Program-made: the position numbers and the translations under genes
Assembly: GCA_964544295.1 (NCBI GenBank)
Contig: CAZJBJ010000180.1
Coordinates: forward strand, 1 to 6,196
Origin: JAENVU01 sp964544295
GTDB lineage: Bacteria > Actinomycetota > Acidimicrobiia > IMCC26256 > JAENVU01
Reading direction: 5' to 3'
DNA: 6,196 nt
The notes under the pieces: model-generated
The model's database searches: none
Told to the model about the DNA's origin: nothing
The model's input: the letters and a program-made list of their open reading frames with translations, nothing else
In this document: piece after piece, positions 1 to 5,201 of the stretch
Layout: every line of letters starts with the position of its first letter
How positions within the stretch are numbered: position 1 is the stretch's first letter

Positions 1-1
1 G

Positions 2-1012
2 CTGATGGGTGGCGGCACCGAGTTCACCTCGCCCGACGAGGTCATGGAACTGGCAAAGAACGGCGGAACGATCTCGGGGTTTCCGGTCGCCCCGCTGATG
101 CACGGCGCCGCGCAGTGGGTTGCGCTGATGCTGCTCCTCCAGGGCAACACGCTCGTGCTGAGCAGCCAGAAGAAGATGGATCCGCACGAGGTGTGGGGCA
201 CCGTCGTGCGGGAGAAGGTCATGACGATCAGCCTCGTCGGCGACGCCATGGCGCGACCGCTCATCGAGGCGCTCGAAGACGACGGCGCGGACTACGACCT
301 CTCCGGGTTCTTCGTGATCGGATCCGGTGGCGCGATCCTCTCGCCCGCCGTGAAGCAGAAGATCAACGAAGTGCTGCCGAACGTCCTGATCGTCGACTCC
401 ATGGGCGCGTCCGAGACCGGCTTCCAGGGTTCGGTCGCGGGGGCCGACGCCGAGGGCAAGCCGCAGTTCGTCATGGGTCCGCACACGCTCGTGATCGACG
501 AGGACGGGGTTCCGGTCGAGCCGGGGTCCGGCGTCACCGGCCTGCTCGCCCGCAAGGGCTACATGCCGCTGGGGTACTACAAGGACGAAGCCAAGACCGC
601 GTCCACCTTCATGGTGTTGAACGGGGAACGGTGGGTGGTGCCCGGCGACATGGCGCGGGTCGAGGCCGACGGCCAGATCACCCTGCTCGGTCGCGGTTCG
701 GTGAGCATCAACTCCGGCGGCGAGAAGATCTTCCCCGAAGAGGTCGAGCTCGCGTTGAAGTCGCATCCCGACGTGTTCGACGTCGTCGTGGTCGGCGTGC
801 CGGACGAACGGTGGGGCGAGCGGGTCGCCGCGGTCGTCAAGGCGCGCGGTGGCGCGACACCGAGTGCCGATGCCCTCGCCGAGCACGCCCGCGAGTCGAT
901 CGCCGGGTACAAGGTGCCGAAGGAAGTGCACCTCGTCGACGAGATCGTTCGTTCACCTTCGGGCAAGGCCGACTACCGCTGGGCCAAGTCGATCGCCACC
1001 GGCCAGGCCTGA
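2..1012 (+). CDS. Acyl-CoA synthetase (AMP-forming), FadD19-like; C-terminal part, 5' end outside window
   Basis: This is an ATP-dependent acyl-CoA ligase of the ANL superfamily: it adenylates a carboxylic acid and transfers the acyl group to CoA in the cytoplasm. About 336 codons are present. The open frame runs off the left edge, so the P-loop motif (TGGTTG type) and N-terminal half are missing. Numbering from the first ATG (base 5), visible family motifs are SMGASETGF (about 132-140, the YGxTE-like region), GD at 214-215, LLGRGSVSINSGGEK (227-241), PEEVE (244-248) and the A10 catalytic lysine K321 in RSPSGKADYRWAK. From memory, GDAMARPL, the SETGF region, GSVSINSGGEK and the DYRWAK tail match Mycobacterium FadD19, which activates cholesterol side-chain acids. 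The family is clear; the substrate is inferred. It converges on the minus-strand gene, with 24 bp between the stop codons. No internal frameshift is seen. Confidence 0.95.
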   Translation: MMGGGTEFTSPDEVMELAKNGGTISGFPVAPLMHGAAQWVALMLLLQGNTLVLSSQKKMDPHEVWGTVVREKVMTISLVGDAMARPLIEALEDDGADYDLSGFFVIGSGGAILSPAVKQKINEVLPNVLIVDSMGASETGFQGSVAGADAEGKPQFVMGPHTLVIDEDGVPVEPGSGVTGLLARKGYMPLGYYKDEAKTASTFMVLNGERWVVPGDMARVEADGQITLLGRGSVSINSGGEKIFPEEVELALKSHPDVFDVVVVGVPDERWGERVAAVVKARGGATPSADALAEHARESIAGYKVPKEVHLVDEIVRSPSGKADYRWAKSIATGQA

Positions 1013-1023
1013 CGCCGTCGCGC

Positions 1024-1049
1024 GCCCGGCAACCCGTCAGTTGCCGGGC
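1024..1049. terminator. Hairpin between convergent genes, putative bidirectional terminator
   Basis: A perfect 10-bp inverted repeat (GCCCGGCAAC at 1024-1033, GTTGCCGGGC at 1040-1049) closes a 6-base loop at 1034-1039. The loop contains the stop codon of the minus-strand gene (1037-1039), and the right arm encodes that protein's last residues (PGN). It begins 12 bases after the synthetase stop at 1012, so it could end transcription from both sides. Neither side has a T-run, as is common for actinobacterial hairpin terminators, so the mode of termination is inferred. Confidence 0.7.
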
Positions 1050-2896
1050 ATCACCGCGACGTCTCGGGCGATGTCCCATCCGTACCAGGTCGTGACACCG
1101 GCCGGGAGCGGAGGGGTTCCGGTGAGGGCGAACCGGTGCAGTGTGCCGTAGCCGTCGATCGTGTACCCGCCCGGCCCGACGGGCAGGAGGGACACGCCCT
1201 GCGCCTGCGGGCCGCCGAAGGCACTCCACACGCCGGTCGGCGCCGGCGGCGCCGGGTGGTCGCCGATCCGGAACGCGTGGAGGTTGCCGAGTCGGTCGAC
1301 CACATAGCCGCCGGACCCGTCGCCGAGGATCGTGATGCCGCGCGCTTGGTCCTGCCCCAGCCACCACGGCCCGCCCTTGGGCGCCGGCGGCGGAGTGGCC
1401 GCGCCGATGCCGAACGGGTGGATCCCGCCGAAGAGGTCGACGACGTACCCGCCGCTGCCGTCGGGCATCAGCGCGACACCGCGCGCGGCGTCCCAGCCGA
1501 GCCAGTACGGAGTGCCCTTCGCCGCGGGCGGCGCCGTCCCGGTGCCGACGCCGAACGGGTGGAGCGCGCCGAATCCGTCCAGCGTGTACCCGCCGGCGCC
1601 GTCAGGGGCGACGACGACCCCGCGGGCGATGTCCCAGGACGGCCAGTAGGTCACGCCGCGCGCGGCGGGAGGCGCGGGGGAGCTGCCGATTTGGAACGGG
1701 TGGAGCCCGCCGAATCCGTCCAGGGTGTATCCGCCGGTCCGGGCGGTTGCCGGGAGGACGGTGATTGTCTGGGTGGTCGAGTCGGACCCGCCAACGCCGG
1801 TCACCGTCAACGTGACCGTGTACGTGCCGGCTGCGTTGTAGATGTGCACCGGATCCTTCTCGGTCGAGGTCGCGCCGTCCCCGAACTTCCAGACATGGGT
1901 GTCGGCCCGGGTGCTGTGATCGATGAACCAGACCAGGAGCGGACTCGGCCCGCGGGTCACATGCGGAGCGAACGATGCGGTCACCGGCGGGGCCTCGCCG
2001 AGGTCGAGCACGAAGATCGCGTACTTCAGTGGATCGCCGGTGGGACGCGCGTCGTATCCGTCGGTGATCAGGAGCTGGTCACCGATGACCTCGACCGACG
2101 TCGGGTTCAGGATGCCGTACGGCGCCAGGTCGAACGTCCAGCCCGGAACCGCACTCCAGGTCGCAGTGTCGACCTTGACCAGCGTGTTGTCGTTGGTGGC
2201 GACGAGCAGCGTGTTCGCATCGACGAAGCTCATGCCGTTGATCGCGGTGCCGGCACCGGTGATCGTGATGCTCGGGCCGATGGTGTTCGTCGCGTAGTCG
2301 TAGGTGCGGACCTTCTGTCCCTTGCCGAAGTAGAGGTTGCCGCCGAGGATCACCCCGGACGCGCTGGCGTCGGTTCCCTCGGGCAGGGGCTGATACGAAT
2401 CGACCGCGAACACGCCCGCGCCATTGCGGGACAACCGGAAGACGGCCGGGTCGTACGGCGCCACGCCGCAACAGTTGCCCGAGAAGATGTACAGCTTGTC
2501 GTTGATGAGGTCGTACGCCGCGGACGAGAAGCTGTCGGCTCGCGAGACCCCGGCGAGGGGCGTCCCGCCGCCCAGCGGAGGTGCCGCCGCGAATGCGGAC
2601 TGGGAGATGGTGTGCAGCAGCTTCCCCGTCGCCGGGTCGATCTCGAACGCGGCGTCGCCCTGATCGTCGACGACCCACATCGTGTGGTCGAACGGCAGGT
2701 ACGCGGAGCCTTCGAGGTCGAACGCCTTGGTCGTGCTCCCGGCCCAGGGTTGGGAGGTGATAGTGCGGTTGAGCGTGAGCCACGGCACGGTCGGGCTCGA
2801 CAGTGCCGGCGCGGAGGTCGCGGTCGCCAGCGCGGGCACGAGGCTCGCAGTGATCGCGGCCGCGAGGACGATGATCCGAGATCGAGTGCGCAGCAT
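1037..2896 (-). CDS. Exported protein: signal peptide, propeller-like domain, PKD domain, five 47-residue repeats
   Basis: This 619-residue protein of unknown function is probably secreted. Residues 1-29 form a Sec-type signal peptide: LRTRSR, then a hydrophobic stretch at 8-24, with likely cleavage after A24, A26 or A29. Residues about 35-300 are rich in short beta-strand phrases such as MWVVDDQGDAAFEIDPATGK (73-92) and TLLVATNDNTLVKVD, resembling a beta-propeller. Residues about 303-381 are a PKD domain (WKFGDG at 336-341, then GTYTVTLTV). Residues 388-619 are five tandem repeats beginning GGYxxD. No sortase signal, transmembrane anchor or enzymatic motif was seen. C142 and C143 are the only cysteines. 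The ATG at 2896 was chosen because a strong Shine-Dalgarno precedes it and the signal peptide begins there, although the frame stays open upstream. It is transcribed divergently from the dehydrogenase operon. A surface-adhesion or carbohydrate-binding role is a guess from the PKD and repeat architecture. Confidence 0.9.
   Translation of the reverse strand: MLRTRSRIIVLAAAITASLVPALATATSAPALSSPTVPWLTLNRTITSQPWAGSTTKAFDLEGSAYLPFDHTMWVVDDQGDAAFEIDPATGKLLHTISQSAFAAAPPLGGGTPLAGVSRADSFSSAAYDLINDKLYIFSGNCCGVAPYDPAVFRLSRNGAGVFAVDSYQPLPEGTDASASGVILGGNLYFGKGQKVRTYDYATNTIGPSITITGAGTAINGMSFVDANTLLVATNDNTLVKVDTATWSAVPGWTFDLAPYGILNPTSVEVIGDQLLITDGYDARPTGDPLKYAIFVLDLGEAPPVTASFAPHVTRGPSPLLVWFIDHSTRADTHVWKFGDGATSTEKDPVHIYNAAGTYTVTLTVTGVGGSDSTTQTITVLPATARTGGYTLDGFGGLHPFQIGSSPAPPAARGVTYWPSWDIARGVVVAPDGAGGYTLDGFGALHPFGVGTGTAPPAAKGTPYWLGWDAARGVALMPDGSGGYVVDLFGGIHPFGIGAATPPPAPKGGPWWLGQDQARGITILGDGSGGYVVDRLGNLHAFRIGDHPAPPAPTGVWSAFGGPQAQGVSLLPVGPGGYTIDGYGTLHRFALTGTPPLPAGVTTWYGWDIARDVAVMPGN
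1040..1735 (-). repeat. Five tandem 47-residue (141-bp) coding repeats
   Basis: Reading along the minus strand, the units are 1735-1595, 1594-1454, 1453-1313, 1312-1172 and 1171-1040. The first four are exactly 141 bp (residues 388, 435, 482 and 529 onward); the fifth (from 576) is 44 residues. The shared pattern is GGYxxDxxGxLHxF, then a Pro/Ala-rich stretch, then YWxxWDxARGVxxxPDG. Units 1 and 2 match at 31 of 47 residues. Similarity persists at DNA level: gaatccgtccag occurs at 1571 and 1712, and gaacgggtgga at 1412, 1553 and, as far as gaacggg, at 1694, always 141 bp apart. Unit 4 is the most diverged and lacks the WDxARG core. I recall similar GGY/LHPFG/WDIARG repeats in other secreted actinobacterial proteins, without an established function. 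Confidence 0.93.
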
Positions 2897-2900
2897 TGGT

Positions 2901-2907
2901 CCCTCCC
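2901..2907 (-). promoter_or_regulatory. Ribosome binding site of the exported repeat protein
   Basis: On the minus strand GGGAGGG lies four bases upstream of the ATG at 2896, with a GGAGG core five bases from it. This near-ideal site, together with the signal peptide starting at that ATG, decides the start over the longer open frame that continues to about 3319 and would overlap the dehydrogenase gene. Confidence 0.8.
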
Positions 2908-3057
2908 AGGTCTGCCCGTGCCGGCGGGAGTCTTGCCGAATGCCCGAAATCGTGCAAATACGTCGAGAACTCATGAAAAGGTGCAACAGTGGCGGGCCGG
3001 AGTCGGAGATGCCGAGGGAGGTGTCGGGTAGCGTCGCCGCCGCATGATGCCGCCCGC

Positions 3058-3061
3058 GGAG
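3058..3061 (+). promoter_or_regulatory. Ribosome binding site of the large dehydrogenase subunit
   Basis: GGAG lies five bases before the ATG at 3067. It supports that start over an in-frame GTG at 2989, whose 26-codon extension is Arg-rich and unlike an acyl-CoA dehydrogenase N-terminus. The MDLTWSPSEQAFRDDVR beginning at 3067 is typical of the family. Confidence 0.65.
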
Positions 3062-3066
3062 TCGAA

Positions 3067-4209
3067 ATGGATCTGACCTGGAGCCCGTCGGAACAGGCGT
3101 TTCGGGACGACGTGCGGGCCTGGCTGGCGGCGAATGTTCCCGCCGAACCCCTCCCGAGCGGCGACACCGCCGAGGGTTTCGCGCGCCACCTCGAATGGGA
3201 GCGGACACTCTTCGACGCCCGCTGGGCCGTGGTCTCCTGGCCCGAGGAGTTCGGCGGCCGCGGCGCGAGCCTCTGGGAATGGCTGATCTTCGAGGAGGAG
3301 TACTACCGGGCCGGCGCACCCCAGCGGGTCACCCAGAACGGGATCTTCCTGCTCGCCCCCACGATCTTCGAGTTCGGCACCGCCGAGCAGCAGGCGCGCT
3401 ACCTGCCGAAGATGGCCAGCGGCGAGGAGTCCTGGTGTCAGGGCTGGTCCGAGCCCGACGCGGGCAGCGACCTCGCCGGGATCCGCTCCACCGCTACCCG
3501 CGACGACGCGGCGGGGGGCTGGCGACTCAACGGTCAGAAGACCTGGACCACGCGTGGCTCGTTCTGCACCCACCTCTTCGGACTGTTCCGGACCGACCCG
3601 GCCGCGGAACGTCATCGCGGACTGACCTATTTCCTCGTGCCGCTCGACGCGCCCGGCGTGACCGTGCGCGGATTCGGTCGCCTCGACGGTGACGAGGGCT
3701 TCGCCGAGGTGTTCTTCGAGGACGCGCTGGTCACCGACGATCTCGTGCTCGGCGGGGTCGACCAGGGTTGGAGCGTGGCGATGGCCACCACCGGATCCGA
3801 GCGCGGGCTCACGCTGCGCAGTCCCGGCCGGTACATGGCGACCGCGGACCGGCTCGTCGCGTTGTACCGCGAGCGGGGGATCGGTGCGGTCGACGGCGCG
3901 TTGCGCGGCCGCGTCGCGCAGGCCTACATCGACGCCGAGGCCTACCGGCTCCAGACCCTCCAGACCGTGACCCGGGTCATCGCGGGCGACCCGCCCGGCG
4001 TGGAGTCGAGCTTGACCAAGGTGTTCTGGTCCGAGCTCGACGTCGAGTTGCACGAAGCCGCGCTGGGGCTGCTCGGGCACGAGGCCGAGCTGGAAGGGCC
4101 GTGGATGAAGGGCTACGAGTTCGCACTGTCCGGTCCGATCTACGCGGGCACGAACGAGATCCAACGCAACGTGATCGCCGAGCGCGTGCTCGGGCTCCCG
4201 AGGAAGTAG
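3067..4209 (+). CDS. Acyl-CoA dehydrogenase, large (catalytic, alpha-like) subunit
   Basis: This 380-residue flavoprotein of the acyl-CoA dehydrogenase family would catalyse alpha-beta desaturation of an acyl-CoA, passing electrons to electron-transfer flavoprotein. It shows the N-terminal helical domain (SPSEQAFRDDVRAWL), the beta-domain flavin motif GWSEPDAGSDLAG (126-138), LNGQKTWTT (154-162) and a C-terminal YAGTNEIQRNVIAERVLGLP (359-378). The usual catalytic Glu before GT is Ala here (A360). E245 in TTGSERG lies where isovaleryl-CoA and long-chain dehydrogenases, and mycobacterial FadE26, carry the base, so it is the probable catalytic residue. The RxQFG motif and the Q..GG motif that bind the ADP part of FAD are not recognisable. 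The next gene starts 5 bp after its stop and supplies both, so I infer an obligate alpha-beta complex like FadE28-FadE29 or FadE26-FadE27. Substrate unknown. Confidence 0.95.
   Translation: MDLTWSPSEQAFRDDVRAWLAANVPAEPLPSGDTAEGFARHLEWERTLFDARWAVVSWPEEFGGRGASLWEWLIFEEEYYRAGAPQRVTQNGIFLLAPTIFEFGTAEQQARYLPKMASGEESWCQGWSEPDAGSDLAGIRSTATRDDAAGGWRLNGQKTWTTRGSFCTHLFGLFRTDPAAERHRGLTYFLVPLDAPGVTVRGFGRLDGDEGFAEVFFEDALVTDDLVLGGVDQGWSVAMATTGSERGLTLRSPGRYMATADRLVALYRERGIGAVDGALRGRVAQAYIDAEAYRLQTLQTVTRVIAGDPPGVESSLTKVFWSELDVELHEAALGLLGHEAELEGPWMKGYEFALSGPIYAGTNEIQRNVIAERVLGLPRK
4201..4206 (+). promoter_or_regulatory. Ribosome binding site for the GTG start of the small subunit
   Basis: AGGAAG, inside the last codons of the large subunit, is eight bases before the GTG at 4215. 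No ATG is available at this position, and the MEFAFTDDQLAFRDAV N-terminus that results is typical of acyl-CoA dehydrogenases. Translation is probably coupled to the upstream gene. Confidence 0.55.
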
Positions 4210-4214
4210 GCGGC

Positions 4215-5201
4215 GTGGAGTTCGCGTTCACCGACGATCAACTCGCGTTCCGCGACGCCGTTCGCGACCTCCTGGCGAAGGAGTGTCCGCCGGCCGTCGT
4301 CCGCACCGCCTGGGACAACGCCGACGGCCGGAGCGGCGGCGCGTGGACCGCGCTCGGCGAGATGGGCGTACTCGGCGCGCTCGTCCCCGAGTCGGGCGGT
4401 GGCCTGGGGCTCACCGAACTCGACGTGGTGCTGCTCGCCGAGGAGGCCGGGCGGGTGGCCCTCCCCGAGCCGTTCGTGGAGCACGTCCTGGTGGCGGCGC
4501 CGCTCGCGGCGGCCGAGTACCCCGGGCTGGCGACGGGGGAGTTGTCGGCCAGCGCGGGCGATCCGCTCATCCCGTGGGCAGCTGCGGTCGATGTCCTCGT
4601 CCGGCTCGACCCGGACCCGGTCGTGGCGTCGACGGACGGCGCGACGCTCGCGCCCGAGGAGTCCGTGGACGGTGCCCGCCGGCTCGCGGTCCTCACCGGC
4701 GCGCCCACGGCGCGGGCGCTGACCCGCGCCGAGCTCTCGACCGCGTTCTGGCGCGGCAACCTCGGCTACGCCGCGCAGCTCCTCGGGCTCTCGCGACACA
4801 TGCTCGACCTGACCGTCGCCTATGTGATCGAGCGCAAACAGTTCGGCGTGCCGATCGGTTCGTTCCAGGCGATCAAGCATCACCTGGCCGACGTGCGCAT
4901 CGGTATCGAGTTCGCCGCGCCGCTCGTCTACCGCGCGGCCGCGTCGCTGACGACCGACGATCCTGACGCCGCCTTGCACGTGTCGATGGCGAAGGCGCAG
5001 GCGGCCGAAGTCGCGATGCACACGACCCGAGCCGCGCTCCAGTGTCACGGTGCGATCGGGTACTCCTACGAGTACGACCTGCACCTGTGGATGAAGCGCG
5101 CGTGGGCGCTCGCGGGATCGTGGGGCGATGCCGCCTGGCACCGCGACCGCGTCGCCCGCGCGATCCTTGATGTGCCCCCGACGGCGAAGGACACCCAATG
5201 A
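4215..5201 (+). CDS. Acyl-CoA dehydrogenase, small (beta-like) subunit
   Basis: This 328-residue acyl-CoA dehydrogenase homologue is about 50 residues shorter than the usual 380. The start is GTG. The N-terminal helical domain is normal (FTDDQLAFRDAVRDLL). The middle domain, about residues 100-170, is shrunken and lacks the SEPxAGSD and NGxKxW flavin motifs. The C-terminal domain is well kept: ERKQFGVPIGSFQAIKHHLADV (206-227, with R207 and Q209 for the FAD pyrophosphate) and QCHGAIGYSYEYDLHLW (276-292). The canonical catalytic Glu position is Ala (A300, in LAGS), and no Glu is seen at the alternative helix position near FW178-179. It is therefore probably not catalytic alone. It should pair with the preceding gene, as FadE28-sized subunits (about 340 residues) pair with FadE29-sized ones. 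It overlaps the thiolase gene by 4 bp (ATGA), which implies co-translation. Confidence 0.93.
   Translation: MEFAFTDDQLAFRDAVRDLLAKECPPAVVRTAWDNADGRSGGAWTALGEMGVLGALVPESGGGLGLTELDVVLLAEEAGRVALPEPFVEHVLVAAPLAAAEYPGLATGELSASAGDPLIPWAAAVDVLVRLDPDPVVASTDGATLAPEESVDGARRLAVLTGAPTARALTRAELSTAFWRGNLGYAAQLLGLSRHMLDLTVAYVIERKQFGVPIGSFQAIKHHLADVRIGIEFAAPLVYRAAASLTTDDPDAALHVSMAKAQAAEVAMHTTRAALQCHGAIGYSYEYDLHLWMKRAWALAGSWGDAAWHRDRVARAILDVPPTAKDTQ

Larger units (their letters stand above)
2897..3066. promoter_or_regulatory. Divergent intergenic region, presumed to carry promoters for both directions
   Basis: These 170 bp separate two genes reading away from each other, so promoters for the exported protein and for the dehydrogenase-thiolase operon should lie here. 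The stretch at about 2945-2990 is clearly more A/T-rich than the surroundings. I see no convincing -35/-10 pair. The hexamer GTGCAA occurs at 2952-2957 and 2981-2986, which is too little to call an operator. No copy of the KstR-type sterol operator (AAC-two bases-GTT core) was seen. Confidence 0.5.

Noticed and set aside
2931..2957. Imperfect inverted repeat TTGCCGA...TCGTGCAA as a possible operator
   Set aside because: The arms match only with a one-base insertion, and no known regulator consensus fits.
2952..2986. TTGCAC (minus strand 2986-2981) with TATTTG downstream as a promoter for the exported protein
   Set aside because: The spacing is 20 bases and both hexamers are poor matches, so a specific promoter cannot be supported.
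1136..3031. 631-codon open frame on the plus strand, opposite the exported protein
   Set aside because: Its translation is Arg/Gly/Asp-rich and low in complexity with no recognisable domain, as expected for the antisense of a GC-rich gene. The minus strand has a signal peptide, PKD domain and repeats.
2897..3319. N-terminal extension of the exported protein to the full open frame
   Set aside because: The extra 141 residues are Arg/Pro-rich and would bury the signal peptide internally. The ATG at 2896 has an excellent ribosome binding site.
2971..4164. 397-codon open frame on the minus strand, opposite the large dehydrogenase subunit
   Set aside because: It is antisense to a gene with clear dehydrogenase motifs, and its composition (RGR, GPE, HAGR runs) shows only shadow coding.
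3768..4214. Longer upstream start for the small dehydrogenase subunit
   Set aside because: The frame is open by chance inside the large-subunit gene and gives Arg-rich sequence. The family-like N-terminus begins at the GTG at 4215.
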